DNA of 64,000 bases from Sinomonas cellulolyticus (GTDB lineage Bacteria > Actinomycetota > Actinomycetes > Actinomycetales > Micrococcaceae): positions 1 to 64,000 of the forward strand of contig NZ_BNCM01000010.1 in the NCBI RefSeq assembly GCF_014656475.1, in the 5' to 3' direction. Positions within the stretch are counted from its first letter, which is position 1. Each line of letters begins with the position of its first letter. Below the pieces are notes generated by a model that made no database searches, was not told the origin of the DNA, and saw only the letters and a list, made by a program, of their open reading frames with translations. Below, in pieces: positions 42,871-50,747 of this stretch. The position numbers and the translations under genes are program-made.

Positions 42871-44229
42871 TTAGGTCCGCGCTGCGGGCTCCGAAGGCGT
42901 CGCGCCGAGGAGGGCCTTCCCCCTGGTCTTCGGGCCGAAGAGTGCCAGCGCGATGGCACCCACCATCCAGGTGGCAGCGATGAAGATGAAGACGCTCTGG
43001 TATCCGGTGCCGTTGTAGAGGGCAGCGATGATCAGCGGTCCCACGGCGTTCGACAGGCGGCCCAGCCCGTAGGAGATGCCGGTGCCCAAGGACCGGGCCT
43101 GCGTGTCGAAGAGCTCCGGTGAATACGCATAGGCCACTGCCGTGTAGCCGCGTTCGAACATGTTCACGAGGAACCCGAACGCCACAATCATGATCGGGTT
43201 GAAGGTCAGGCCGTAGAGCAGGCCGCTGACCGCAATGGCCGTCCCGAAGACAACCAGCGACCACTTGCGCTCAAACCGATCGGCTACGAGGGCGGCCAGG
43301 AAGGACCCGAGCGGCGCGCCGACCGTGGTCAGCGCGACGTAGAAGACGGAGCTCTCCACCGTGAAGCCCTGCTTGGTCAGTAGCGATGGGGCCCAGCTCG
43401 AGTAGCCGAAGAAGCCGATGGTCTGCGTGACCCACATGAGGGAGAGCAGCAGCGTCGGGAAGAGGTACTTCTTCTGCAGGAGCATCCTGAGGCTGGCCTT
43501 GCCCGGTGTCGAGGTCTGGACCACGGCGACTGGTTCGGGAAGCGGGCCCTTCTCGGCAGATACCAGCGCCTCGATCTCACGCAGCACCTCGTCGGCCCGC
43601 TCGGGCTGGCCCTTGCTCTCGTACCAGCGCGGAGACTCCTTCAGGTGTCGGATGAAGAAGACGAAGAGGAGGCCCAGCGCACCCCACAGGTACACGAGCC
43701 GCCACGACCAATCGGAGAGCGGAACAACGAGGCTGGCAATGAGGTTCGTGGCCGGCGTGCCGCAGATCCCGATCACGATCGCGTACGCCTGGTACTTCCC
43801 GCGGACCGCCGCCGGGAAGATCTCGCTGACGTAGATCACGGCGACTACGGTCATCGCCGAGAGGCCGGCGGAGGTGAGCACCCGGAAAGCCCCGAGCGAG
43901 ACGAGGTCCCACGAGAACACGGACGCCAGGGAGAAGACGCCGAACCAGACGGTGGTGAGGGTCAGGGCGTTCTTGCGCCCCCACCGGTCAGCAATCCAGC
44001 TCGCGACGATGGAGCCGATGAACATCCCGACGAAGGACAGCGATGTGACGTACGCGATCTGGTTCACCGTCATGCCCCACAGCTTGATGAGCTTCGGGGC
44101 GGTCGTCGCGAAGGTGTTGACGTCGGCGAACTCGAAGAAGTACGCGAAGGACACCGCGACCAAGGTGATCTTGTGGAAACGCGAGATGGGGAGCCTGTTG
44201 AGGCGCCCCACGGCGTTGGATTGGTTCAC
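42871..44229 (-). CDS. MFS transporter (organic-acid/sugar-porter type)
   Basis: A 452-residue transporter with 12 helices. DRWGRKNALTLTTVWFGVFSLAS is the loop 2-3 motif; IYVSEIFPAAVRGKYQA and YSPELFDTQARSLGTGISYGLGRL are the RGxxxG-type family signatures after helices 4 and 10. The group includes importers of aromatic acids, niacin and sugars. The GTG at 44229 starts the conserved region. Its promoter region has a strong palindrome. Confidence 0.85.
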   Translation of the reverse strand: MNQSNAVGRLNRLPISRFHKITLVAVSFAYFFEFADVNTFATTAPKLIKLWGMTVNQIAYVTSLSFVGMFIGSIVASWIADRWGRKNALTLTTVWFGVFSLASVFSWDLVSLGAFRVLTSAGLSAMTVVAVIYVSEIFPAAVRGKYQAYAIVIGICGTPATNLIASLVVPLSDWSWRLVYLWGALGLLFVFFIRHLKESPRWYESKGQPERADEVLREIEALVSAEKGPLPEPVAVVQTSTPGKASLRMLLQKKYLFPTLLLSLMWVTQTIGFFGYSSWAPSLLTKQGFTVESSVFYVALTTVGAPLGSFLAALVADRFERKWSLVVFGTAIAVSGLLYGLTFNPIMIVAFGFLVNMFERGYTAVAYAYSPELFDTQARSLGTGISYGLGRLSNAVGPLIIAALYNGTGYQSVFIFIAATWMVGAIALALFGPKTRGKALLGATPSEPAART

Positions 44230-44301
44230 TGCTGGGCTTCTTTCTGGAGGGCACGGTCTCGGCACCGCGTCAGGCGCAGGGGCGTGCGGCGTGTCACGGC
44301 G

Positions 44302-44333
44302 AGAATAGTTCCTTCCGAGTTTTGTTGACAAAA
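44302..44333 (-). promoter_or_regulatory. Promoter with palindromic operator for the MFS gene
   Basis: On the minus strand TTGTCA (complement of 44326-44331) and TATTCT (complement of 44302-44307) are 18 bp apart. The -35 box sits in the perfect palindrome TTTTGT-TG-ACAAAA (44320-44333), so a repressor would cover it. The regulator gene is not in view. Confidence 0.55.
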
Positions 44334-44711
44334 TCTGTGGAGATTCTGCTCACGTTCCGGGACCCGCCTGAGGGGTCGATCCCCTCCGCGAGGCCACTGC
44401 ATTCGCAGCCTCGCCGGCGGCGGGATCTGGCTCATTGCGCTCTTCTGGGCAGGCATCCTCGCCCTCGCCGGGCGGCCGGGCGGAGCGACCGAGGACAAGG
44501 GCCGCGTCATCGACTGACAGTGAGGCCGGTGCATCGGCGGGCGGCCGGGCGGAGCGACCAGCGCTCCGCCCGGCCGGTTCTCGCTCCCGGTGAAGTAGCC
44601 TGAAACAGACCCGACCAAAGGCGAAGGCACGAGCATGAATCACGACGACGAGGCGCACCCGGGCGAAACGATTTCGGCAGATGGACAGGGTCCGAGGCAG
44701 GGCCGCAGCCT
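44334..44711. other. 378-bp spacer without a supported gene
   Basis: The spacer between the MFS promoter and the DUF202 gene holds a 39-codon stretch ending at a TGA at 44516-44518 that would encode a hydrophobic helix, but no ATG, GTG or TTG precedes it in frame. It also has two copies of CGGGCGGAGCGACC (near 44471 and 44546), the second inside the hairpin at 44543. A remnant of a small membrane-protein gene is possible. Confidence 0.4.
44543..44575. terminator. Perfect 14-bp hairpin
   Basis: GGCCGGGCGGAGCG (44543-44556) pairs exactly with CGCTCCGCCCGGCC (44562-44575) over loop ACCAG. There is no U-tract. No complete gene ends just upstream, so its role is unclear. Confidence 0.5.
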
Positions 44712-45074
44712 GTGAAGCTCAGGGAGCCGCAATGGCGGCGCGAGGGCGAGATGCCCGACTACCGGTTCTCGATGGCCAACGAGCGCACGTTCCTCGCGTG
44801 GATCCGGACGTCGATGGCGATCCTTGCCGGCTCCATTGCCATTGACCAGCTCACCCCTGACATCGCGCCCGCCCCGGTCCGCGTCGTCCTCTGCCTGGTG
44901 CTCGCCGCGATTGGCGCCCTCCTGGCCCTCGAGGCCTATCGCCGCTGGTCGCTGCAGGAGCAGGCCATGCGCCACCAGCGCGAGCTCCCGCACGCGTGGC
45001 TGCTCGTGGCAATGACAACCGTCGTGGCCCTCGCCGCCCTCGTCTTCGCGGTCCTCATCCTCCTGGCCCGATGA
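44712..45074 (+). CDS. DUF202 membrane protein (YidH-like)
   Basis: A 120-residue protein of the YidH/DUF202 family with three helices. DYRFSMANERTFLAWIRTSMAILAG is the signature N-terminus. The function is not established. The GTG start is the only one that includes the signature with its short leader. Its stop overlaps the next DUF202 gene (ATGA). Confidence 0.82.
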   Translation: MKLREPQWRREGEMPDYRFSMANERTFLAWIRTSMAILAGSIAIDQLTPDIAPAPVRVVLCLVLAAIGALLALEAYRRWSLQEQAMRHQRELPHAWLLVAMTTVVALAALVFAVLILLAR

Positions 45075-45433
45075 CGCCGACCCCATCCGGCGCCGACCGG
45101 GCCCGCGACCCCGGGCTGCAGCCCGAACGCACCTCCCTGTCCTGGGGCAGGACACTGCTCGCCCTCCTCGTCTCAGACCTGCTGATCTGGCGTTCGTGGA
45201 GCCGATCGCTGTCGAGGCATGAGGGCAGGATCGAGGGCAATGCCCTCACCCTGGGCGTGGCCGCTGGCGTCGCTGCAGCGGCCACCGTCGTCATCGCATA
45301 CTGCGTCCTCCACCGCACCCGCAGCCTGCGCGCCGCCAGTGAAGCTCCGCCTGCGTGGACCATGGCGACGGTGACCGCGGCTCTGCTCGCCATGGCCGCG
45401 GCCACGACGGTCTCGATCCTCCTCGGCAGGTAG
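45071..45433 (+). CDS. Second DUF202 membrane protein
   Basis: A 120-residue partner of the preceding gene. GLQPERTSLSWGRTLLALLVSDLL is the DUF202 motif (ERTxLxWxRT), followed by two more helices. DUF202 proteins often come in such pairs of divergent sequence, suggesting a heteromeric membrane complex. Translation is coupled to the first gene. Confidence 0.8.
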   Translation: MTPTPSGADRARDPGLQPERTSLSWGRTLLALLVSDLLIWRSWSRSLSRHEGRIEGNALTLGVAAGVAAAATVVIAYCVLHRTRSLRAASEAPPAWTMATVTAALLAMAAATTVSILLGR

Positions 45434-45549
45434 TCGCTTGCCGCCGCCGGGCGAGGCTGACCGGCTGGTTGGGGTAACGGGTGGACCATGGAACACAGCC
45501 AGGCATCGAATGCAGCCATGCGCACAGCGCCCCGACGGGAGGACACTGC

Positions 45550-46362
45550 ATGAGCGATGAGGACCGGCGGCGGGAGCTGGGCAGCAACGAGGGTCCCGTC
45601 GAGGAGGAGATCGAGGAGTCCTTCGACCGGATCGTGACCGAAGGAGCGCAGCGCCTGCACCGAACGTGGCGCACCGTGCTCATCACCGGCTTCTTCGGGG
45701 GCCTCGAAGTCGGGCTCGGGGTCATGGCCTACCTCGCCGTCGAGCACTCGACCGGAAACAGGCTGCTGGCCGGGCTGGCCTTCGGGAGCGGGTTCATCGC
45801 CCTCCTGCTGGCCAAGAGCGAGCTGTTCACCGAGGGATTCCTGGTGCCGATCGCTGCGGTGGCCGCGCGCCAGGCACGGTTCGGGCAGCTCCTCAGGCTC
45901 TGGCTGGGCACACTCCTGGCGAACCTCGTCGGCGGGTGGTGCTTCATGTGGTTGGTCATGCAGGCCTTTCCCGATTGGGCTCCCACGGTCATCGAGTCCG
46001 CCCGGCACTTCGCCGAGGCCCCTCCCACGCTCCAGTCCTTCTGCCTGGCCATCCTGGGGGGCAGCACGATCACGCTGATGACGCGCATGCAGCAGGGCAC
46101 CGAATCGGTTCCGGCCAAGATCGTCGCCGCCGTTGCGGGTGGCTTCCTGCTCTCGGGACTGCCGCTGTTCCACTCGGTGCTCGATTCCCTGCTGATCTTC
46201 GGCGCCCTCCACGCAGGAGCGTCGTTCGGCTACGGTGCCTGGCTGGGGTGGTTCGCCTACACGGCCCTTTTCAACGTCCTCGGCGGCTTGCTCCTGGTGA
46301 CAGCACTCCGACTGCTGCGCAGCAAAGAACTCCTGAGCGAACGCCGGGCCCGCGCCTCCTGA
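45550..46362 (+). CDS. Formate/nitrite-transporter family protein (YfdC-like)
   Basis: A 270-residue protein of the FNT family with six helices. An acidic N-terminus (SNEGPVEEEIEESFDRIV) precedes helix 1; FGSGFIALLLAKSELFTEGFLVP and LWLGTLLANLVGGWCFM are the FNT pore segments, and LGGSTITLMTRMQQGTES the loop. This YfdC branch has no firmly known substrate. The last codon lies inside a 15-bp tandem repeat. Confidence 0.82.
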   Translation: MSDEDRRRELGSNEGPVEEEIEESFDRIVTEGAQRLHRTWRTVLITGFFGGLEVGLGVMAYLAVEHSTGNRLLAGLAFGSGFIALLLAKSELFTEGFLVPIAAVAARQARFGQLLRLWLGTLLANLVGGWCFMWLVMQAFPDWAPTVIESARHFAEAPPTLQSFCLAILGGSTITLMTRMQQGTESVPAKIVAAVAGGFLLSGLPLFHSVLDSLLIFGALHAGASFGYGAWLGWFAYTALFNVLGGLLLVTALRLLRSKELLSERRARAS

Positions 46363-46403
46363 CTGGGCGCCTCCTGACTGGGCGCCTCCTGACTGGGCGC
46401 CTC
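46352..46403. repeat. Tandem repeat, three 15-bp units plus a partial, across a stop codon
   Basis: Units GCGCCTCCTGACTGG start at 46352, 46367 and 46382. Each unit contains a TGA in the same frame, and the first supplies the stop of the FNT-family gene. Changes in repeat number would therefore not extend the protein. Confidence 0.75.
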
Positions 46404-46433
46404 TGACGCATCGGCTGCTTCTTGTCTTGACCG

Positions 46434-47768
46434 ATGCCGCGTGGCGGTCCGACAGTGGCGTCTGTGAGGCGCGAGGCGGTGCGGGAATACTTGGCCAGTG
46501 CGCTCTGGGCGATGCCGACGGCGGCGGTCGTCCTCGCGCTCATCGTCGGTGCTGGGCTGTCCTCCGTCCTCGTCGATCCTGCGTCGCCGCTCGCCTTCCT
46601 CCTGTTCGAGGGCACCGCCGACGACGCGCGCAACCTCCTCGTCAGCATCGCCAGCACGATGGTCACCGTCATCGCGCTGGTCCTCGGCCTGACGGTGGTG
46701 GCCCTCCAGCTCGCGTCGACGCAGTTCAGCCCGCGGCTGTTGAGGAACTTCCTGCGGGACATCCCCAATCAGCTGACCCTGAGCATCTTCGTCGCGACCT
46801 TCGCCTACAGCACGGCGGGGCTGTACACGGTCGGCATCGCCAGCGGCCAGCGCACCGAGACCTATCCTCGGCTCGCCGTCAGCGGCGCGTTGCTCCTCCT
46901 GTTCGTGAGCATGGTCATGCTGGTCTTCTTCGTGCACCATCTCGCACACTCCATCCAGATCGACCAGGTGATGAAGGGCGTCGAGAAGGCGACGCTGAGA
47001 GTGCTTGAGCACTCCTTCGTCGAGGGAGACCCGCAGGTGCGCCTGCCGTCGCCGCCCGACGGGGCGATCGCCCTGCCAGCCACGAGGTCCGGGTACGTCC
47101 AGGCGATCCACGTAAGGCCCTTCGTTGAGGCGCTGGAAGCTCTGGGCATGAGCGCACTGATCGTGCCGATCGTGGGGCGGCACGTCGTAGCGGGGACGCC
47201 GCTCGCCTGGGTGTGGAACACGGACGACGGCGGGCGGCCTCCACTTGCTCCGCGGTCTCTGGCGGAGCTGCGCCGGGTGATCCTCCAGACCGTCAGGGTC
47301 GGGTACGAGCGCACCCTGGAACAGGATGTCGCCTTCGGCATCCGCCAGCTCGCCGATGTCGCGTCCAAGGCGCTCTCCCCCGCCGTGAACGACCCCTACA
47401 CGGCGAACCAGGCGGTGGACCATCTGGCCTCCATCCTGGCTGCTTCCGCCGTCCGGCAGCACGGGCCCCGAGCTGTGGAGGACGGACAGGGGAGGGTGCG
47501 TCTGTACGTTCCCGCGCGCGACTTCGACTACCTCGTGGAGCTTGCGTTGGGCCAGGTGCGCCGGTACGGGGCGAACGAGCCGCGCGTGGTCCGTGCCCTT
47601 CTGCGGGTGTGCCGCGACGTCGGTGGGTTCGGCGGCGAGGCCCACCGCGCCGTCGTCCGGCGCTACGTCGAGACGCTGCTCGACGACGTCCAGCGCGTGG
47701 TTCCCCAGGCTGCGGACCGCGAGCCTCTGCTCGCGGAAGGGGCGGCAGTCCTGGCGGCGCTCGCCTGA
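46434..47768 (+). CDS. DUF2254 membrane protein
   Basis: A 444-residue protein of the DUF2254 family. Four helices lie in the first 170 residues (AMPTAAVVLALIVGAGL, LLVSIASTMVTVIALVLGLTVVALQLASTQFSPRLLRNF is the family core). A cytoplasmic domain with DVAFGIRQLADVASKALSPAVNDPYTA follows, also diagnostic. The function is unknown. It follows the FNT-family gene after the repeat and 31 bp, and may be co-transcribed. Confidence 0.82.
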   Translation: MPRGGPTVASVRREAVREYLASALWAMPTAAVVLALIVGAGLSSVLVDPASPLAFLLFEGTADDARNLLVSIASTMVTVIALVLGLTVVALQLASTQFSPRLLRNFLRDIPNQLTLSIFVATFAYSTAGLYTVGIASGQRTETYPRLAVSGALLLLFVSMVMLVFFVHHLAHSIQIDQVMKGVEKATLRVLEHSFVEGDPQVRLPSPPDGAIALPATRSGYVQAIHVRPFVEALEALGMSALIVPIVGRHVVAGTPLAWVWNTDDGGRPPLAPRSLAELRRVILQTVRVGYERTLEQDVAFGIRQLADVASKALSPAVNDPYTANQAVDHLASILAASAVRQHGPRAVEDGQGRVRLYVPARDFDYLVELALGQVRRYGANEPRVVRALLRVCRDVGGFGGEAHRAVVRRYVETLLDDVQRVVPQAADREPLLAEGAAVLAALA

Positions 47769-47958
47769 TCCGCTCATCCCCGGCGCGCAGTATCGGTGAT
47801 CTGGCGGGCGAAGGCAGCTGCTTCCCGTCCGGTAAAGGATCCTCAACCGGGCGCACCCTTCGGCCACTTGTCGCTGCGAAGAACGCACCACATAGCGCTC
47901 CGATTCACACCGCGGAAGCCCGGGACCCCTCGATGTGTCTCAGAAACGATCGTCCCGA

Positions 47959-48360
47959 TCACGCGCCCCGCCCCTCCCCGCGCAGCCGCTCCATCTCCCG
48001 CCGGTCCTTCTTCGTGGGCCGCCCGGCGCCTCGGTCCCGCTGCGGCAGGCCGAGGAACGGCGCGGGGGGCCGCTCGGGCGTGTGGTCGGTGTAGCACTTG
48101 GACGCCACCTCGGCACCGACGCGCTTGACGATGAGCACGTGGACCTCGAGGATCCGCTCGAACCCGGACTGCCGGACGCGGATCCTGTCCCCGGGCACGA
48201 CGGTCTGTGAAGCCTTGACCGGCTCGCCGTTCAGCCGTATATGCCCGGCACGGCATGCGGCCGTCGCGGCGGAGCGGGTCTTGAAAGCGCGCACCGCCCA
48301 GAGCCAGGAGTCGATGCGGACAGCCGAGGGAGCCGAAGCAGGTCCGTTGGAAGGGGGCAT
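47959..48360 (-). CDS. S4-domain RNA-binding protein (Hsp15-like)
   Basis: A 133-residue heat-shock-protein-15-type protein. VRIDSWLWAVRAFKTRSAATAACRAGHIRLNGEPVKASQTVVPGDRIRV is an S4 RNA-binding domain, followed by a charged tail (RPTKKDRREMERL). Hsp15 binds free 50S ribosomal subunits carrying nascent chains. An ATG at 48372 would add four residues. It is divergent from the small basic gene. The 190-bp spacer on its 3' side contains nothing recognised. Confidence 0.82.
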   Translation of the reverse strand: MPPSNGPASAPSAVRIDSWLWAVRAFKTRSAATAACRAGHIRLNGEPVKASQTVVPGDRIRVRQSGFERILEVHVLIVKRVGAEVASKCYTDHTPERPPAPFLGLPQRDRGAGRPTKKDRREMERLRGEGRGA

Positions 48361-48424
48361 GGTGCCCAGCATCTTACCGGCGTATCGTCATGTGCACCGG
48401 GGGGATGACCAAAGGAGCTCAGAC

Positions 48425-48571
48425 ATGCCTGACAAGCAGCCTCACCAGCCCGAGAACCACAAGAAGCCGTCCAAGAGCCTCAAGGAGCAGCGTGCGGCCA
48501 AGAAGGCCAAGAGGGCCGTCGCCCTCGACGCCGATCCCGTGGCGCACCTCCGCAAGCCGCGCAGCAAGTAG
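48425..48571 (+). CDS. Small basic protein of unknown function
   Basis: A 48-residue, Lys-rich protein (PSKSLKEQRAAKKAKRAVALDADPVAHLRKPRSK). The ATG is preceded by AAAGGAG at a good distance, which supports translation despite the small size. Similar tiny basic proteins occur across Actinobacteria, perhaps as nucleic-acid or ribosome-associated peptides; the function is not known. A strong hairpin follows. Confidence 0.6.
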   Translation: MPDKQPHQPENHKKPSKSLKEQRAAKKAKRAVALDADPVAHLRKPRSK

Positions 48572-48595
48572 ACCCTGACGTAGCCCAGACGCAGC

Positions 48596-48637
48596 GAGGC
48601 GGACGACGCCGGCCACTCGGCCGCCGTCGTCCGCCTC
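48596..48637. terminator. Bidirectional hairpin terminator
   Basis: GAGGCGGACGACG (48596-48608) pairs with CGTCGTCCGCCTC (48625-48637), with an inner CGGCC/GGCCG stem and ACTC loop. It separates the small basic gene from the convergent glycosylase-like gene. Confidence 0.65.
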
Positions 48638-48658
48638 CGTGCGTTGGGGTGCTTTCCG

Positions 48659-50047
48659 CTACCGCCCGCTCTTGAGGCCCGCCCGGGCCATGGCGTCGGC
48701 ATAGGCGCGGCCCATGTCGATGAGCCACTCGGTCTGGCGCTCCTTGGAGCCGGCGAACGCGCGGCCGTGCAGCGAGCGCGCCTTGTAGACCTTGAGGCCG
48801 CGGCGCCAGATGAGCGGGTTGTCCGTCTTGAGGAGCATCTGCGCGAGGCGGTTCGCCTCGGTGCCGTGGGCCACGATCGCGGAGACGCGCGGCACGGTCT
48901 TGAGGAACGTCAGCAGCGGCTTGAGGCCCGCGTGCAGCTGCTCGGGGGTGAGCTTGCCATTGGCCTCACCCGGGGTGAACCAGGGATATGCGTTCCACGG
49001 CATGGTCCACTCGGGGCGCAGGCCCAGCTGGTACTGCAGGCCGAGGAGGCGGGTCGCGGCCGCATCGTCACCGGCCCAGACGTAGCCTCGCGGGCTCGCC
49101 TCGCCGGTGTTGGAGAAGAGGCTCACGATCCTGGCCTCCTCCACCGAGTGCATCGGGTCCACGTAGGGCACCTCGAAGCCCGGGCGCAGCTTGCGCAGGA
49201 ACTCGACGTGCTGGTTCACGGGGGCGATGTGCGGGGCGAAGTTCGGATCGGCCGAGATCGCCTGCGGCGCCGGAGCCTCGAGCGCCGCGGGGGCCTCCGA
49301 CGCGACCGAAACCACTTCAACAGGCACCGTTGCCGCGGCCTCCGCCGCCGCAATCTCGAGCCCGGCCGCAGCGCGCCGAGCGGCCTCCTCGGCCTCGGCG
49401 GACGCTGCCAGCGCCTCCTGTGCGGCCTGCTCGGCGGCGGACGCCTCGGCTGCGGCCGCCTTGGCAGCCGCGGCCTTCGCCACAGCCTCGGACACCGCGC
49501 GCTTCGCCCGCTCCCCCGCCTCCGCGGCAGCGGCCCGAGTCCGCTCGACGGCGGCCCGCGCCTCGGCCACGCGGTCCTCCCGGTCGCCGTCCTCACCGGC
49601 CCCAGCACCAGGGCCACCCTCGGTGGCGACCACCGGCTCCGGCGCGAGCTCAGCGCTAGGCGCCGGTGCGGCGTCGTGCGTCTGGGGCAGCTCCGCGGGA
49701 GAGGCAGCGGGCGCCGTTTCAGGAACAGCCCCGACGGGCATCCGGGGAGCCACGTGCTTCACCACGACCTCGGATGCCGTGGGCAGCCGCTTCACGGTGG
49801 ACGCCACGGGGGCCTTCCCGGTTCCGACGCGTGCCTTCGCAGCCGCCTTCTTCGGCGCCGCCTTGGGCTTGACCGCGTCGAAGTCGTCGTCCTCGTCGTC
49901 GAAGAGCCCGGCGAAGAGGTCGTCGAAGTCGTCGTCCTCGTCGTCGTCAACCTGCGGGCTGTAGCCGAAGCCCTCCTCGTACTTCGCATCGAGCTCGGAG
50001 CGGTAGTCGGAGTCGTCGTAGTAGTCGGGCTCGGCCAAGGCGGTCAT
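48659..50047 (-). CDS. Fusion of acidic/Ala-rich region with a uracil-DNA-glycosylase-like domain
   Basis: A 462-residue protein. Residues 1-60 are very acidic (DDDEDDDFDDLF and a second such run). Residues 60-150 are Lys/Pro/Ala linker. Residues 150-265 are an Ala/Glu/Arg-rich helix, likely coiled coil. Residues 268-462 resemble the UDG-like family of actinobacterial proteins: PYVDPMHS (about 295), PWNAYPWF (about 350), VSAIVAHGTEANRL, and a late His427 in SLHGR where glycosylases have HPS. Whether it retains activity is open; the long extension is unusual. Confidence 0.65.
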   Translation of the reverse strand: MTALAEPDYYDDSDYRSELDAKYEEGFGYSPQVDDDEDDDFDDLFAGLFDDEDDDFDAVKPKAAPKKAAAKARVGTGKAPVASTVKRLPTASEVVVKHVAPRMPVGAVPETAPAASPAELPQTHDAAPAPSAELAPEPVVATEGGPGAGAGEDGDREDRVAEARAAVERTRAAAAEAGERAKRAVSEAVAKAAAAKAAAAEASAAEQAAQEALAASAEAEEAARRAAAGLEIAAAEAAATVPVEVVSVASEAPAALEAPAPQAISADPNFAPHIAPVNQHVEFLRKLRPGFEVPYVDPMHSVEEARIVSLFSNTGEASPRGYVWAGDDAAATRLLGLQYQLGLRPEWTMPWNAYPWFTPGEANGKLTPEQLHAGLKPLLTFLKTVPRVSAIVAHGTEANRLAQMLLKTDNPLIWRRGLKVYKARSLHGRAFAGSKERQTEWLIDMGRAYADAMARAGLKSGR

Positions 50048-50238
50048 GAGGGTGGGGGTCTCCTCTTTTCGGGCGCACGCCGGTTCCGGACACGCAGAGG
50101 ACTCCGCGTCCGTTCCGGACTGTCATGGTGGGGTGGCGAGCCTGTGGGGTGGCTCAGCTCTGCGAGTCTAGCAAGACCCCGTTGGTGGTCGGTTCGCCTC
50201 GCGTTCACCTCGCGCGGCGATCGGCGTAGGCTCGGCCC

Positions 50239-50682
50239 GTGGATGCCGACAGCGCGCCGAACATCACACTCCGCCGTCTCGGGCCCGCAGATGCGGACCG
50301 CCTCGTTGCCGCCTCGGACCTGTTCGACCGCTCCGTGACCGAGGCCGGGGCCCGGGAGTTCCTCGCCAAGCCCGGCCACCACCTTCTCCTCGCCGAGGAC
50401 CCGCAGGGGCGCGCGGTCGGGTTCGTGAGCGGCGTCGAGACGACCCACCCGGACAAGGGCACCGAGATGTTCCTCTACGAGCTCGCCGTCGCCGAGGACT
50501 GGCGCCGCCGGGGCGTCGCCAGCCACCTCATCAACGCCCTCGCCGAGATCGCGAGGGAGCTGGGCTGCTACGGGATGTGGACGGGAACGGACCACGACAA
50601 CGAGGCCGCGCTCGGCGCCTACCGCTCCACCGGCGCTCGGCTCGAGCCCGGCACCACGATCGTGGTCTACGACCTCGCCTGA
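50239..50682 (+). CDS. GNAT acetyltransferase (AAC(3)-I-like)
   Basis: A 147-residue acetyltransferase. MFLYELAVAEDWRRRGVASHLINALAEIARELGCYGMWTGTDHDNEAALGAYRSTGAR is the signature seen in AAC(3)-I-like aminoglycoside acetyltransferases and relatives. Many chromosomal members have no resistance role. The GTG at 50239 is used because the domain starts just after it. The divergent spacer to the glycosylase gene (191 bp) holds no other feature. Confidence 0.8.
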   Translation: MDADSAPNITLRRLGPADADRLVAASDLFDRSVTEAGAREFLAKPGHHLLLAEDPQGRAVGFVSGVETTHPDKGTEMFLYELAVAEDWRRRGVASHLINALAEIARELGCYGMWTGTDHDNEAALGAYRSTGARLEPGTTIVVYDLA

Positions 50683-50747
50683 GCGCACACCGCACGACGG
50701 CGCGTGCTCCCCTCCCGGGCGACGGCGCCCCGGCCTACGATCTCACC

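Noticed and set aside
44398..44518. Hydrophobic reading frame ending GRVID, as a small membrane-protein gene
   Set aside because: No ATG, GTG or TTG precedes it in frame after the TGA at 44326, so a start cannot be supported; kept only as a possible remnant.
50239..50682. An aminoglycoside-resistance gene
   Set aside because: The sequence resembles AAC(3)-I-like GNATs, but such chromosomal acetyltransferases are common and nothing mobile is nearby.
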